Shown: positions 17,588 to 28,063, numbered from the stretch's first letter. The stretch is 64,000 bases of DNA from Marinobacter halophilus (GCF_003007685.1 NZ_PXNN01000011.1:496001-560000), one strand, 5' to 3'. Translations and numbers: made by a program. Notes: generated by a model not told the origin, from the letters alone.

Positions 17588-17962
17588 TTATTTTTTCAGG
17601 GCCGCTGCCACCAGCAGGGCCCAGCCAATCATGAAGCAGACACCACCGATCGGGGTAACCGGCCCGAGCCAGTGGGCACCAGACAGCACCAGCAAATACA
17701 GACTGCCGCTGAACAGCACCATGCCGGCCAGCAAGAAGCCACAAGCGATTACCAGCAGTCGGCGCGACAGGCCCAGCGCCGGCATCAGACTGGCGGCGAC
17801 CAGCATCAAGGCGTGATACATTTGATAGCTGACCGCAGTCTGGAACACCTCCAGGCCCCGTTCACTGACCACATGGCGCAGTCCGTGGGCGCCAAATGCG
17901 CCGGCCATGACCGCCAACAAGCCAGCCAACGCGCCGATCGCCAGCGCCCAACGAATCACCAT
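17588..17962 (-). CDS. DUF423 family inner-membrane protein
   Basis: About 124-aa protein with four hydrophobic helices and the family start pattern (WALAIGALAGLLAVMAGAFGAHGL), then QTAVSYQMYHALMLV and LFSGSLYLLVLSGAHWLGPVTPIGG. The function of DUF423 proteins is unknown. The ATG at 17962 gives the usual N-terminus; a GTG at 17986, overlapping the apaH end and having a better ribosome-binding site (GGAGAG), would add eight residues. It sits between apaH and thiS on one strand. Confidence 0.85.
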   Translation of the reverse strand: MVIRWALAIGALAGLLAVMAGAFGAHGLRHVVSERGLEVFQTAVSYQMYHALMLVAASLMPALGLSRRLLVIACGFLLAGMVLFSGSLYLLVLSGAHWLGPVTPIGGVCFMIGWALLVAAALKK

Positions 17963-17972
17963 CGCTTGTGAG

Positions 17973-18776
17973 TTAACTGCAGTCACAGTGAATCAGCTCT
18001 CCGCTGTCAAGATTCATTAGAGTCAGGGCACCGCCCCACACACAGCCGGTATCCAGGCCGATAAAGCGTTCATGGCCAGTATGGCCTTCCAGTGCGGCCC
18101 AGTGGCCGAAGATGACTCGCACGTTGTCCGGTCGGGAATAGGTGAACCAGGGTGCATAACCGGCGGGGGCGTTGTCCGCGGACTCTTTGGTGGCCAGTTC
18201 CAGGCTGCCGTCCTGGGCAATAAAGCGCATTCGGGTGAAGTAGTTGGTAATCACCCGCCACCGGTCCATCCCGGTGAGGGTATCACACCAGCGTTCTGGC
18301 TGATTGCCGTACATCTGGCTGAAATATTCCCGGGCCTGGTCGCCACGGATCACCGCTTCCACCTCGCGCGCGCGGGCCTCCGCCTGATCAAGGCTCCAGA
18401 TATGGGGCAGGCCGGCGTGAGCCATCACCAGATTGCGGGCGTCATCCCGGACCATCAGAGACTGCTGACGTAACCACTGAATCAGCCGGTCGTGATCCGG
18501 AGCCTCCAGAATATCGTGCAGGGTGTCTTTCTTTTTCGGGCTGTGGCCACCCAACGCTAATGCCAGCAAGTGCAAATCATGATTGCCCAGCACCACCACG
18601 GCAGCATTACCCAGGCCTTCAATGTAGCGCAGGGTTTCCAGGGACGATGGCCCGCGGTTGATCAGGTCACCGGCGACCCAGAGCCGGTCCCGGGACGGCG
18701 AGAAGTCCACTTTTGCCAGCACATCGCGCAGGCGATCATAGCAACCCTGAATATCGCCAATGGCGTAGTCAGTCAT
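17973..18776 (-). CDS. apaH: Symmetrical bis(5'-nucleosyl)-tetraphosphatase ApaH
   Basis: 267-aa calcineurin-like phosphoesterase that splits Ap4A symmetrically to two ADP and also removes Np4 caps from RNA. Metal-binding motifs are visible: GDIQGCYD near the start, [14 protein letters not shown], and [15 protein letters not shown], with the later His-containing [10 protein letters not shown] and FGHWAALEG. Its start overlaps the end of ksgA by 8 bp. In E. coli and Pseudomonas the apaG gene lies between ksgA and apaH; it is missing here. Confidence 0.95.
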   Translation of the reverse strand: MTDYAIGDIQGCYDRLRDVLAKVDFSPSRDRLWVAGDLINRGPSSLETLRYIEGLGNAAVVVLGNHDLHLLALALGGHSPKKKDTLHDILEAPDHDRLIQWLRQQSLMVRDDARNLVMAHAGLPHIWSLDQAEARAREVEAVIRGDQAREYFSQMYGNQPERWCDTLTGMDRWRVITNYFTRMRFIAQDGSLELATKESADNAPAGYAPWFTYSRPDNVRVIFGHWAALEGHTGHERFIGLDTGCVWGGALTLMNLDSGELIHCDCS

Positions 18777-19599
18777 TACTTACCTCGTCAGCTTCTGAAT
18801 TCAGTGACCCAGAGTCTACCAGCAGGTCAGCGATCTTGACGAAATCGGCCAGGCTCAGGTTTTCCGGGCGCAAGCCATCGTTGATGCCGAGGGAGTTTAA
18901 CTGTTCGACGGTGACCAATGCCGCCAGCGCCTTGCGCAGGGTTTTCCGGCGCGCGTTGAAGGCGGTACGCACCACCGCCTGCAGGGTTTTCAGGTCTTTC
19001 GCCGGGTGCGGCAGCACTTTATGGGGCACCAGCCGGACAATGGCGGAGTCCACTTTCGGGGCCGGTCGGAACGCGCCCGGACCTACCTCGAACAAGGGCT
19101 GCACCTTGCAGAAATACTGGGTCATGATACCCAGACGGCCATAGTTGTTGTCGCCCGGTGTCGCCGCCATCCGCTGCACCACTTCCTTTTGCAGCATGAA
19201 GTGCATGTCTTGCACCACGCCGGATTGCGTCAGCAGATGGAAAATCAGCGGTGTCGAGATGTTGTACGGCAGGTTACCAACAATGCGCAGGGGGCGATCG
19301 GTGACCAGCTGGCTGAAATCAAAACTGAGCGCATCCGCCTCGTGAATCCGGAACTCCGGGTAGTTGAAGAACTTGGTGCGCAGCACCGGAATCAGATCCC
19401 GATCCAGTTCCACCACCTGCAGGCGCGGATTCACCGCCAGAATTTCTTCGGTGATGGCGCCCAGGCCAGGGCCAATCTCGACCATGGCATCGTCGGGCTT
19501 GGGGCTGATGGAGCGAACGATTTTCTCGATCACGCCGGGGTCGTGCAAAAAATTCTGGCCGAAGCGTTTACGGGCTTTGTGGCCGTGCTGGTTACTCAT
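18769..19599 (-). CDS. ksgA: 16S rRNA (adenine1518/1519-N6) dimethyltransferase KsgA
   Basis: 276-aa SAM-dependent methyltransferase that dimethylates two adjacent adenosines near the 3' end of 16S rRNA, a late 30S assembly check. It has [18 protein letters not shown], the SAM-binding [15 protein letters not shown], and the catalytic [12 protein letters not shown] motif, plus [14 protein letters not shown] near the C-terminal part. The start overlaps the pdxA stop by 4 bp, indicating translational coupling. Confidence 0.96.
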   Translation of the reverse strand: MSNQHGHKARKRFGQNFLHDPGVIEKIVRSISPKPDDAMVEIGPGLGAITEEILAVNPRLQVVELDRDLIPVLRTKFFNYPEFRIHEADALSFDFSQLVTDRPLRIVGNLPYNISTPLIFHLLTQSGVVQDMHFMLQKEVVQRMAATPGDNNYGRLGIMTQYFCKVQPLFEVGPGAFRPAPKVDSAIVRLVPHKVLPHPAKDLKTLQAVVRTAFNARRKTLRKALAALVTVEQLNSLGINDGLRPENLSLADFVKIADLLVDSGSLNSEADEVSND

Positions 19600-20606
19600 G
19601 AGGGTTCTCCGGCCTTGGCCGCCCGGCGACTGCGGGCCATGTGTTCGCCTACGCGAATGGCGGTGTGCAGGCTGCCGGCATCGGCCTTGCCGGTGCCAGC
19701 CAGATCCAGGGCGGTGCCGTGATCGACCGACGTGCGCACAATGGGCAGGCCAAGGGTAATGTTAACGGCGCGGCCAAAGCCCTGGAATTTCAGGACCGGC
19801 AGGCCCTGGTCGTGATACATGGCCAGTACCGCATCGGCATCGTTCAGCCAGTGCGGGGTAAACAGCGTGTCTGCCGGCAACGGACCGGTCAGCTGAATCC
19901 CTTCCTGGCGGAGCTGGTCCAGCGTGGGTTCAATCACCTCGATCTCCTCCCGGCCCAGATGGCCACCTTCACCGGCATGAGGATTCAGCCCAGCCACCAG
20001 AATGCGCGGCTGCTGAATACCAAAGAAGGTTTTCAGGTCGGCATTGAGAATACGGGTTACCTGTGTCAGCCGCTTCGGAGTAATCGCCGCCGCCACGTCT
20101 TTCAGAGGTAAGTGAGTGGTTACCAGAGCCACCCGCAACTCATCGGTGGCCAGCATCATCACCACCCGCTCAACACCGCAGAGCGCCTGCAGAAATTCGG
20201 TGTGGCCACTGAAGGCAATGCCGGCGTCGTTGATCACACCTTTGTGCACCGGCGCGGTCACCATACCGTCAAAGTCGCCGTTCAGGCAGCCGTTGGCGGC
20301 GACGGTCAGGGTGTCCAGCACGTACTGACTGTTGCCGGTATCGAGCTGGCCGGCAACGGTGCTTTGGCAGCCGTCTACCTGGCACACTGACAGGTGACCT
20401 GCACGAGTTTGCGGCGCCTCGCCGGGTTGCCAGTCGTGCAACGCTACCTGCAGGCCCAGTTGTTTGGCGCGCTCAGCCAGCAGCGCTTTGGCGGCGACCA
20501 CCACAATGCCGGCACTGCGGGGTTCACCGGACAGTTGCAGGCACAGTTCCGGCCCGATGCCGGCCGGTTCGCCGGCGGTCAGGGCCAGAATGACCGGATG
20601 ACTCAT
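19596..20606 (-). CDS. pdxA: 4-hydroxythreonine-4-phosphate dehydrogenase PdxA
   Basis: 336-aa NAD-dependent enzyme of the deoxyxylulose-5-phosphate-dependent pyridoxal phosphate pathway. It has the N-terminal [17 protein letters not shown], the [15 protein letters not shown] segment, [15 protein letters not shown], and the metal-binding [15 protein letters not shown] followed by [14 protein letters not shown]. Overlaps both surA (4 bp) and ksgA (4 bp), so lptD-surA-pdxA-ksgA-apaH is a tightly packed operon. Confidence 0.96.
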   Translation of the reverse strand: MSHPVILALTAGEPAGIGPELCLQLSGEPRSAGIVVVAAKALLAERAKQLGLQVALHDWQPGEAPQTRAGHLSVCQVDGCQSTVAGQLDTGNSQYVLDTLTVAANGCLNGDFDGMVTAPVHKGVINDAGIAFSGHTEFLQALCGVERVVMMLATDELRVALVTTHLPLKDVAAAITPKRLTQVTRILNADLKTFFGIQQPRILVAGLNPHAGEGGHLGREEIEVIEPTLDQLRQEGIQLTGPLPADTLFTPHWLNDADAVLAMYHDQGLPVLKFQGFGRAVNITLGLPIVRTSVDHGTALDLAGTGKADAGSLHTAIRVGEHMARSRRAAKAGEPS

Positions 20607-21946
20607 GATGGGTCGCTTTCCTCGCGGGCCGGGTCCAGGTCGGCGTATTCGCCTTTGAACTCGACAAAGGCTTCGTCGCGGATCTCCCGCAGCCAGTTCT
20701 GCAGCTCGGTTTCAAATTTCCGCTGGTAGATGGCCTGGCGCGCCTGGGATTGGCGGTTTTCGGCGGTCACATCTTGCTGACGGCGCTCTTCCACCTCAAG
20801 AATGTGCCAGCCAAACTGGGAACGGACCGGGCCGGATAGTTCGCCAACCTCGGCGTCCAGCATCGCCTGTTCAAAGGCCGGAACCATCTGGCCGGGACTG
20901 ACCCAGCCCAGGTTGCCGCCATCGGAACCGGACACCGGGTCGTCAGACAACTCACGGGCCAGGGTGGCAAATTCAGCGCCGTCCTGGAGTTGGCGATAGA
21001 TGTCCCGAATCCGGGTTTCGGCCTGCGCCTCGGTAACCGCTTCGGACGGACGCACCAGAATGTGACGCACTCGATGCTGCTGGATCACCATTTGCTGCTC
21101 GCCGCCACGCTTGTCCATCACAATTACCAGGTGGAAGCCGCTGTTGTTTTCCAACACCTCGGACGGCACACCAACCTCCATCTCCGGCACAATCGGGGCC
21201 ACCAGGGAGGGCAGCTGGCTGTCGGTGCGCCAACCCATGTCACCGCCTTCAAGGGCGTTACCGGCGTCCGATTCGGCTACTGCAACTTCCCGGAAATCAC
21301 GACCGTCGAGGATTTGCTGACGAAGGTTCTGCGCTTTGGCCCGAACCTGGTCAACCTCCGTCTCATTGCCCGGGTCATCGACCTGAAGATAAATGTAAGC
21401 CAGACGGTACTCGGCGGCATCCGGACCACGACCAGCCTGGGCCTGCAGGTAGTTCTCCACCTCGCGGTCAGTGATCCGGACCCTGTTACCCACCCGGCGC
21501 TGCTGAACACGGCTTGACAGCATCTCGTTGCGGATCTGCTCTCGGGCCTGCTGATAGGTCACACCCTCTTCCGCCAGTTGTTCCTCAAACTGGGCCAGAG
21601 TCAGGTTATTGCTGCGGGCGATGTTGCTCAGGGTTTCGTTGAGCTCGTTATCGCTGATACGCATACCCATCTGGCCCGCCATCTGCAGCTGAATGGATTC
21701 GGAGATCAGTTGATCCAGCACCCGTTCTTCCAGCAATTGGCGAGGTGGCAGGCCGGTGCCTTGGGCGCTGAGCCGGCCGACAATGGTATTAACGCGAGCG
21801 TTCAGCTCGGTCTGCAGGATCACATCGTCATCGACAATGGCCACCACCCGGTCCAGCACCTGTCTTTCAGCATGGGCTGTCACCGACAGGGCCATCATGG
21901 CCATCGTCAGCAGCAGGATCAGTCCGTGGCGTACAGTCGCCTTCAT
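20603..21946 (-). CDS. surA: Periplasmic chaperone and peptidyl-prolyl isomerase SurA
   Basis: 447-aa periplasmic chaperone for outer-membrane beta-barrels. A signal peptide ([19 protein letters not shown]) is followed by the N-terminal chaperone domain ([21 protein letters not shown]) and two parvulin-type isomerase domains at about 175-275 and 285-385 ([20 protein letters not shown] and [12 protein letters not shown] mark the second). The ATG at 21946 is chosen because it is preceded by GAGGTG and begins the signal peptide; an upstream in-frame start would add 11 residues. SurA helps fold LptD, which is encoded just upstream in the same operon. Confidence 0.95.
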   Translation of the reverse strand: MKATVRHGLILLLTMAMMALSVTAHAERQVLDRVVAIVDDDVILQTELNARVNTIVGRLSAQGTGLPPRQLLEERVLDQLISESIQLQMAGQMGMRISDNELNETLSNIARSNNLTLAQFEEQLAEEGVTYQQAREQIRNEMLSSRVQQRRVGNRVRITDREVENYLQAQAGRGPDAAEYRLAYIYLQVDDPGNETEVDQVRAKAQNLRQQILDGRDFREVAVAESDAGNALEGGDMGWRTDSQLPSLVAPIVPEMEVGVPSEVLENNSGFHLVIVMDKRGGEQQMVIQQHRVRHILVRPSEAVTEAQAETRIRDIYRQLQDGAEFATLARELSDDPVSGSDGGNLGWVSPGQMVPAFEQAMLDAEVGELSGPVRSQFGWHILEVEERRQQDVTAENRQSQARQAIYQRKFETELQNWLREIRDEAFVEFKGEYADLDPAREESDPS

Positions 21947-22014
21947 AGTCACCTCTTGGGTTGTTGCATTCTGTGCCAACGGTCCGGGAACAGGGCCGAT
22001 GGCTTTAGTTCGTT

Positions 22015-24402
22015 TTAACGGCGCTGAGTTCCAAACCGCCGGCGCTCGCGTTCGTCATAGCCGTAAATGGCATCGGCAATGTTGTCGGAGGCACCGCCAC
22101 TGCCGCCAAGTCCTTTCAGCTCGATTCTGAACAGCACCTGGTTATCCAGTTGCTCATCATCGGTCAGGTAGCTCTGATGCACCACCTGAACACTCCAGCA
22201 GCAGTTGTTGTATTCAAGTCCGGCCAGGGTACCGACCGTCCGGTCCAGGCCAGAATCATAAACCCAGCGACCAATGGCACTGAGGCGGTTGGTCACCGGG
22301 AACACCATGCCAATGTCCGTCTGCTCAAGATCTTCCGGGCGGCTATAGGTGTGACCCAGGGTCGCCAGGTACCGGTAATCCTGTGAATGGAAGATCAGCT
22401 GACTGCGGCCTTCTTCGGTGTTGCCGGTGTCGTGATCCCAAAGCCCGGAGCTTCGGATTTCCAGATTCTCAATCGGGTTCAGCACCAGTTCACCCGCCAG
22501 CGGCGAGCTGCTGCGATCGGAGCTTCCCTGACCGAACAGGTCTACTTCCCGGTCATCAAAATAGTGTACCTGACCCAAGCTGACCCGCGCCCGCTCGGCG
22601 CCGGTCAGCAGATCGTTGAAACGACTGGTCAGGGCGACCGTGAGCTGGTTAGCATCGCCTACCCGGTCACCCCCGGTAAAGCGGTCGCGCTGGAACAGCT
22701 GGTCAAAGCGGAAGCTTTTCAAACCGGTGTCAAAATCCGGAATGTCGTTCTGGTCCGCTTCAGCATCGGCCCAGGCATAGTATAAACGGGGCTCAAACGT
22801 CTGATTGTAGGGAATGTCGAACAGGCTTGAACGGCGATCGAAATACAGGCCGTTGTCCCACTCAAACACCGGCACGGTGCGATCAAAACTGCTGTCGCCC
22901 AGGGTGTAATCTTCCAGGTCGTAGCGGGTGTAATCCAGGCTAACCGATGGCCGACTGAAGCCCCACAGGGCCCGCATGGGCAACGCCAGTTCCGGAACCG
23001 CTCGCACCCGCTGGCCATTGGCCCGGTCAAGACCGGTAAGCGTGTCGTTGTCGCGATAGAACCAGGTGTACTGGCTTTCCAGAGCGGCCTCAAACATTCC
23101 CAGCCCAACGGTGCCTGCATAAAGCACCTCCGGCAACTGAGCGTAGGGTTTATCGACGTCGGCAATGCGCTCGGTGATGGTCTGATAGCCGTTCAGATAC
23201 GCATCAAAATACTGGTTCTGGCCAGCGTAGCGCACGCCACCCCGCCGTTGCAGATGCGTGGCCTGGTTAATTTCCAGCGAGCGGTTCAGATCACTCAGAT
23301 AGTCTTCATCAGACACCACCGAATAATCACCGTAGCCCGTCCAGCCGCCACCCAAACGCGCCAACGTGCTGAAATCCAGTGCCCAGCGTTCGCCATCGGC
23401 CCCGGGATAATCGTCTTTATAGGCGGAATCGTCATTGATGTAACCGACCTGCAGCACCGACTCCCCGAGCCGGCTCAGATAACGCCCCTCGGCCTCGGTA
23501 AACAAACCACGGCCATGGATGTACTGCGGCGTCAGTGTGGCGTCGTAACGGGGCGCCAGATTCAGATAATACGGCAGCGCCAGGAAACCACCGCTGCCGG
23601 CGCTGGAAGAGCCGAACTGGGGGTACAAAAACCCGGTCTTGCGGCGGTCATCAATGGGAAAAGTAATGTAGGGCCAGTAAAACACCGGCGTATCCAGCAC
23701 CTCAAGACGCACGTGCCGGGCCGTGCCGAAGCCTTCCGCCTGATCCAGCTCGATATCAGACGCCACGATGGCCCAGTCATTCTGGCCAGGGCCGCAGGTA
23801 GTCAGCAGGCCATCGGTGATCAGGACCTGATTCTCACCAACCCGGGACAGTGAAGCTGCTTGGCCGCGCATCTCGGAGTCATGCAGCAAAAAAGTGGCCG
23901 TGTTGATGTCGAGCTGGCCGGACTGCACCGAGTAACGGGCACTTTCACCGGTTAGCAGAAATCCCTCGCCGCGGCTGACCAACGGCCCCTGCAGGGCCAC
24001 GTCACCGGACCGGGTGTCATACCGGGCTTCTGAACCGGTGGCCTGGAAACTGCCCTGACGCACGCGCACATCGCCCTGCAGATACAGCTCCGCATCCAGC
24101 TCGTATCGGGCGTTGAGCGCACTGGCTTCCAGCGGTGCCGAACCCGACCCGCCTTCCGGGAACAACGGCACCTGAGCACCAACTGATCCGGAGGGCAGAT
24201 AGCCGCCGTCACAGAAAACCGGTAACTGCGCCTGAAACTCTGGCGGCAACTGGTTTTTCGGGCGCCAGTCAATCTCGGCGGCCGTCAGGGCCTGGCCCGT
24301 TTTTTCCTGCGCCACAGCCACCACCGGAGCCAGCGCCATCCCCAGCAAAAGCCCGATAACGCTGGGCTTGAACCATAACAGGTGACGGTAGTGACTGGGC
24401 AC
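22015..24402 (-). CDS. lptD: LPS-assembly outer-membrane protein LptD
   Basis: 795-aa outer-membrane translocon that, with LptE, inserts lipopolysaccharide into the outer leaflet. A signal peptide ends near residue 31. The N-terminal OstA/jellyroll domain (about 80-230: LYLQGDVRVRQGSFQATGSEAR) receives LPS from LptA; the rest is the 26-strand barrel. Four cysteines for the essential inter-domain disulfides are present: C64, one in TTCGPGQ, and the adjacent pair C734/C735 in YNNCCWSVQ. The start is GTG at 24402, with AGGAA 10 bases upstream. First gene of the minus-strand operon. Confidence 0.95.
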   Translation of the reverse strand: MPSHYRHLLWFKPSVIGLLLGMALAPVVAVAQEKTGQALTAAEIDWRPKNQLPPEFQAQLPVFCDGGYLPSGSVGAQVPLFPEGGSGSAPLEASALNARYELDAELYLQGDVRVRQGSFQATGSEARYDTRSGDVALQGPLVSRGEGFLLTGESARYSVQSGQLDINTATFLLHDSEMRGQAASLSRVGENQVLITDGLLTTCGPGQNDWAIVASDIELDQAEGFGTARHVRLEVLDTPVFYWPYITFPIDDRRKTGFLYPQFGSSSAGSGGFLALPYYLNLAPRYDATLTPQYIHGRGLFTEAEGRYLSRLGESVLQVGYINDDSAYKDDYPGADGERWALDFSTLARLGGGWTGYGDYSVVSDEDYLSDLNRSLEINQATHLQRRGGVRYAGQNQYFDAYLNGYQTITERIADVDKPYAQLPEVLYAGTVGLGMFEAALESQYTWFYRDNDTLTGLDRANGQRVRAVPELALPMRALWGFSRPSVSLDYTRYDLEDYTLGDSSFDRTVPVFEWDNGLYFDRRSSLFDIPYNQTFEPRLYYAWADAEADQNDIPDFDTGLKSFRFDQLFQRDRFTGGDRVGDANQLTVALTSRFNDLLTGAERARVSLGQVHYFDDREVDLFGQGSSDRSSSPLAGELVLNPIENLEIRSSGLWDHDTGNTEEGRSQLIFHSQDYRYLATLGHTYSRPEDLEQTDIGMVFPVTNRLSAIGRWVYDSGLDRTVGTLAGLEYNNCCWSVQVVHQSYLTDDEQLDNQVLFRIELKGLGGSGGASDNIADAIYGYDERERRRFGTQRR

Positions 24403-24454
24403 GGGGGCGTAGTTCCTGTCCGGATGAATGATGGCTCAGTAAAAACAGCTGCCT

Positions 24455-24483
24455 AGTTTACACGCGCCCCACGGCCTTGTTAA
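24455..24483 (-). promoter_or_regulatory. Sigma-70-type promoter for the lptD operon
   Basis: On the minus strand TTAACA (24483-24478, five of six to TTGACA) is separated by exactly 17 bp from TAAACT (24460-24455, four of six to TATAAT). It lies about 50 bp before the lptD start. The same 173-bp gap also serves the divergent amgK gene, for which only a -10-like TATACT at 24518-24523 is visible on the plus strand. Confidence 0.6.
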
Positions 24484-24575
24484 CGGAAACACCGCTGCAA
24501 ATCCGTTTTACGCTCTTTATACTCCTCTGCTAACGTTCGCTATCTATCAATAAACTCAGGAAGCACCGCACAACC

Positions 24576-25622
24576 ATGGATATCCGTCTGCAACGGCTGA
24601 CCGAATGGGTCAGGCAACGCCCCGGCTTTGATACCGCCAGCCCCGAGCCGGTTTCCGGTGACGCCAGCTTCCGCCGTTATTTCAGGGCATGGCAGGAGAT
24701 ACCCGGCCAGCCTCGCAAGCCATTTATCATCATGGATGCACCGCCTGAGCATGAGGACTGCCGGCCCTTTGTCACCATTGCCCGGCACTGGCGCGATCAC
24801 GGCATCAACGTTCCGGCCATCATCGCCGAGGACCTCGAGCAGGGATTTCTGCTGCTGGAAGACTTTGGCGACCAACTGATGCTGACAATGCTCACGCAGG
24901 CCAACGCCGATACTCTGTACCTGCAGGCACTGGATGAACTGGTGCGCATCGGGCAAATCCCTGACCAGCCCGACCACTCCCTGTCGCCCTACGATGAGGC
25001 GTTACTGGACCGGGAAATGGCGCTATTCCCTGACTGGCTGCTGGAAAAGCACCTGCAATTGCCCCTGGGCAATCTGGACCGAGCCATGCTGAACACCGCT
25101 TTTGCCCTGCTCAAAGAAAGCGCCCTGGCGCAGCCTGCGGTGGCAGTGCACCGGGATTATCATTCCCGAAATCTGCTGATTCTTCCTGGCCGCGAACAGC
25201 CGGGTGTGATTGATTTTCAGGACGCCGTGCGCGGCCCGGTCACCTACGATGTGGCCTCACTGCTGAAAGACTGTTACCTGCGCTGGCCCGAAGTCAAGGT
25301 GCGGGAATGGTTGGAACACTACCGGACCATCAGCCTTGAGGCCGGACTGCACCGCGCCGATCCCGATACTTTTGCGCAATGGTTTGAATTGATGGGCATG
25401 CAAAGGCATCTTAAGGCCGCTGGCATTTTTGCCCGCCTGGCCATCCGCGATGGCAAAACCGGCTACCTGGGAGACATCCCCAGAACCGTCGGTTACCTGC
25501 GCGATGCCAGCGCCAGACAGCCGGCGTTGCGCCACTTCCATGAATGGCTCTGTGAGGTGGTAATTCCTGCCATTGAAAACCGCATCGGCCCACTTCCTGC
25601 CCCCGAGACTGCCCAGCCGTGA
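24576..25622 (+). CDS. amgK: Anomeric N-acetylmuramate/N-acetylglucosamine kinase AmgK
   Basis: 348-aa aminoglycoside-phosphotransferase fold kinase. It has the substrate-side VSGDASFRRYFRAW, the Brenner-type catalytic motif AVHRDYHSRNLLI (H192, D194, N199) and the metal-binding VIDFQDAVRGPVTYD. In Pseudomonas AmgK phosphorylates MurNAc at C1 in the cell-wall recycling pathway that bypasses de novo UDP-GlcNAc use and gives intrinsic fosfomycin tolerance. The next gene encodes the partner MurU with a 4-bp overlap, which makes the assignment strong. Confidence 0.93.
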   Translation: MDIRLQRLTEWVRQRPGFDTASPEPVSGDASFRRYFRAWQEIPGQPRKPFIIMDAPPEHEDCRPFVTIARHWRDHGINVPAIIAEDLEQGFLLLEDFGDQLMLTMLTQANADTLYLQALDELVRIGQIPDQPDHSLSPYDEALLDREMALFPDWLLEKHLQLPLGNLDRAMLNTAFALLKESALAQPAVAVHRDYHSRNLLILPGREQPGVIDFQDAVRGPVTYDVASLLKDCYLRWPEVKVREWLEHYRTISLEAGLHRADPDTFAQWFELMGMQRHLKAAGIFARLAIRDGKTGYLGDIPRTVGYLRDASARQPALRHFHEWLCEVVIPAIENRIGPLPAPETAQP

Positions 25623-26311
25623 AAGCCATGATACTGGCCGCCGGCAAGGGCGAGCGGATGCGACCACTGACGCTGCACACCCCCAAGCCATTGTTGGTGG
25701 CCGGTGGCAAAGCGCTAATCACCCACCATCTGGATAACCTGAGCAGAACAGGCTTTCAGGAGGTGGTGATTAACCACGCCTGGCTCGGGCAACAGATCGA
25801 GCAGCACCTGGGCAACGGCGAACAGTTTGGCCTTGAGATCCGCTACTCGGCCGAGGGCGAACCTCTGGAAACCGCCGGGGGCATCGTCCGGGCACTGCCG
25901 CTACTGATCGAAGGCAGCGATGGCTGGTTTCTGGTGATCAACGGTGACATCTGGACTGACTTCCCACTGGGGCAATTGCAACCACCAGCCAACCCGGATT
26001 GCGACGCGGTTCTGGTGATGACCGACAACCCGGCTCACCATCCGGACGGCGATTTTCACCTTGGCCCTGACGGCGTTCTGAGCGCCTGCGGAGCCGACAA
26101 GCTGACCTTTACCGGCATCAGTCTGCTACACCGAAGGCTGTTTGCCGGGCTGGACGACAGCGCCGGCAAACTGGGCCCGGTGCTGCGCAACGCCATGGCC
26201 AGACACAGGGTGCAGGGGGTGCAACACCATGGCCAGTGGATTGATGTCGGCACGCCGGCACGACTGACCGAACTTGATCGTTTGCTCACAGAGGGCAAAC
26301 TGCCATCATGA
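25619..26311 (+). CDS. murU: N-acetylmuramate alpha-1-phosphate uridylyltransferase MurU
   Basis: 230-aa nucleotidyltransferase that turns MurNAc-1-phosphate into UDP-MurNAc in peptidoglycan recycling. It has the nucleotide-binding AAGKGERMRPLTLHTPKPLL motif at the N-terminus, FLVINGDIWTDFP and a C-terminal QWIDVGTPARLTELD. The start is GTG inside a GTGA overlap with the amgK stop. The fold is shared with glucose-1-phosphate thymidylyltransferases, but the amgK neighbour fixes the role. Confidence 0.93.
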   Translation: MKAMILAAGKGERMRPLTLHTPKPLLVAGGKALITHHLDNLSRTGFQEVVINHAWLGQQIEQHLGNGEQFGLEIRYSAEGEPLETAGGIVRALPLLIEGSDGWFLVINGDIWTDFPLGQLQPPANPDCDAVLVMTDNPAHHPDGDFHLGPDGVLSACGADKLTFTGISLLHRRLFAGLDDSAGKLGPVLRNAMARHRVQGVQHHGQWIDVGTPARLTELDRLLTEGKLPS

Positions 26312-27063
26312 CCAAGCCCAGCGTGCCGCCGTTACCGGCCAGGATTGAATCCGCGTTCGCCGACCTGCTCCGAGAGCTGTCCAGCTGCGGCCACCAGGCC
26401 AGCGTTCTGATCGAAAGAGCCAGGCTGCCAGGCTGGTACCGCAAACCCTTATTCTTTTTGTTAGGTTATATTGCCAAGGCCGATGGCCGGGTGATGGACG
26501 CCGACATCCGATATGCCGAGTCGTTGATGAAAGCCTTGAAGCTGTCCACTCGGCAACGTAAAAAGGCAATCGAACAGTTCCGGCGAGGTAAGGACAGCGA
26601 CCACTTACCGCTGGGACAGGGCGTTGTGCTCCGCCTGATGTCCCGGGTGTGGCCGAGCCCCGCACTGAAGACCGCAATCTGCCTGTGTCACGGTGCCCAG
26701 GTGATGGGGCAACCGGGCAAGACTCGCCGCTATCGCTGTGAAGACGCCGTTGACCAACTCGGGTTACCGACAACGGTGAGTGACGACATTTTCGAGAGTT
26801 ACGCCAGCAAAGTCTGGATTCGCAGCAGTCAAAGCGCCAACAAGCCCAGCACCTACGAGCAGGCTTGCCTGATTCTGGGCGTGACCCGCAGAGATGACCT
26901 GGAAACGGTCAAACGCACTTATCGCAAAAAAGTCTCGGCTTGCCACCCGGACAAACTCGCCCAGCAAAACTTGACGCCATCCGAAGTGGCCATGGCCAAA
27001 GATCAGCTATTACGCTATCAGCAGGCCTGGGACCTGATCAAACAGCGGCACCGCCCGCTGTGA
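26308..27063 (+). CDS. DjlA-like protein: TerB-type domain plus C-terminal J domain
   Basis: 251-aa co-chaperone of DnaK. Residues about 40-130 resemble the TerB/DjlA central domain (FFLLGYIAKADGRVMDADIRYAE, RKKAIEQFRRGK). Residues about 185-250 form a J domain with the HPD triplet (YEQACLILGVTRRDDLETVK, then KKVSACHPDKLAQQ). The N-terminal transmembrane segment of E. coli DjlA is not obvious. Overlaps the murU stop by 4 bp. E. coli also places djlA beside lptD. Confidence 0.85.
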   Translation: MTKPSVPPLPARIESAFADLLRELSSCGHQASVLIERARLPGWYRKPLFFLLGYIAKADGRVMDADIRYAESLMKALKLSTRQRKKAIEQFRRGKDSDHLPLGQGVVLRLMSRVWPSPALKTAICLCHGAQVMGQPGKTRRYRCEDAVDQLGLPTTVSDDIFESYASKVWIRSSQSANKPSTYEQACLILGVTRRDDLETVKRTYRKKVSACHPDKLAQQNLTPSEVAMAKDQLLRYQQAWDLIKQRHRPL

Positions 27064-27100
27064 TTCATCCGCCAGGGCCATTCCTGCAGACTGGCCGGGT

Positions 27101-28057
27101 TTAGCGGCCCAGCCAGGCACTGATGCGACTGGCCAGGCGGTCGGCATCGGATGGTTGTGGCGGGCCTGCCAACGCAATCGACTGACGCTGATAACCGGCC
27201 ACCTGCTGTCGCCCAAGGTCAGCGGCGCGCGCCACCCCCTGGCTGCGGGCTTTGCCATGCGCGCTGTGCAGATCCAGTACCTGCCAGGGCCGATCCGCGG
27301 CCAACATTTCCGGCAAGGCGGCCAAGCGATCGGTAGGGAAACGAGGTGCCAGCCAGATCACGCCCGCCAGTGAATTCCGACCGACAGCCCAGCCTGTGAC
27401 ATAGTCGGCCGACCAACCGATGCCGGCAACAGCCGGTTGTTCATAACCTCGCCGCTCCATATCTTCGGCGGCCGCATCGAGCAGTTCGCGCACCGCATTG
27501 CGATAGTCCGCAAGCAATTCCTGGAGTGCATCGTCTTCCGCCACATCAATCATCACTGAGGCCTGATCGTCATCGTCATCCGCGCCCTCAAGCCTCCGGG
27601 GTTCCGGCACGCCGGGCTGCTGCCGGCGACGAACGAGACTTTGTGGAGGCGGCCTGAGCCCCAACGTCATCACCGCAAATCCGCGCTCGGCCAAGGCCTG
27701 GAGCAGCGGGCCAGACAAGCCTTCAGCGGCGGTCTGACCTTCGTTTGCCAGCACAATCACCGCACCCCGTCCCGGCGTTTTCAGTTCTGGCTGAAACAGC
27801 GCCAGCGCCCGGCCATCGTCCTCCAGATCCAGCCACACTGCCCGTTCGGGATAAGCCTTGGCCAGTGCCCACTCACCCAAGCCAGTCATCGACATGGCCC
27901 GCCGCTCGGCAACCCGCTCATTGGCCATGTCAGGCTCCGGCTGATCCTCCTCCTGAGCCTGCGCATTAACGGACAGCCCCGCCAAAACCAACCAGCAAAC
28001 CCAAATCTTAGCCCGACTGCGTATCAATTCCGTGTACCTCACGCTGCGAAAATCCAT
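27101..28057 (-). CDS. DUF3530 family periplasmic alpha/beta-hydrolase-like protein
   Basis: 318-aa exported protein with a signal peptide ending near residue 35 (VLAGLSVNAQAQ). The body follows the DUF3530 pattern: ERAVWLDLEDDGRALALFQPE, GAVIVLANEGQTA, LQALAERGFAVMTLGL, then a nucleophile-elbow-like IGWSADYVTGWAV and a late QVLDLHSAH. A low-complexity acidic stretch (DDDDDQ) interrupts the middle. No enzymatic activity is established for the family. Its stop is convergent with the DjlA-like gene, and its start faces rpe across 65 bp. Confidence 0.82.
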   Translation of the reverse strand: MDFRSVRYTELIRSRAKIWVCWLVLAGLSVNAQAQEEDQPEPDMANERVAERRAMSMTGLGEWALAKAYPERAVWLDLEDDGRALALFQPELKTPGRGAVIVLANEGQTAAEGLSGPLLQALAERGFAVMTLGLRPPPQSLVRRRQQPGVPEPRRLEGADDDDDQASVMIDVAEDDALQELLADYRNAVRELLDAAAEDMERRGYEQPAVAGIGWSADYVTGWAVGRNSLAGVIWLAPRFPTDRLAALPEMLAADRPWQVLDLHSAHGKARSQGVARAADLGRQQVAGYQRQSIALAGPPQPSDADRLASRISAWLGR

Positions 28058-28063
28058 GGCAAA

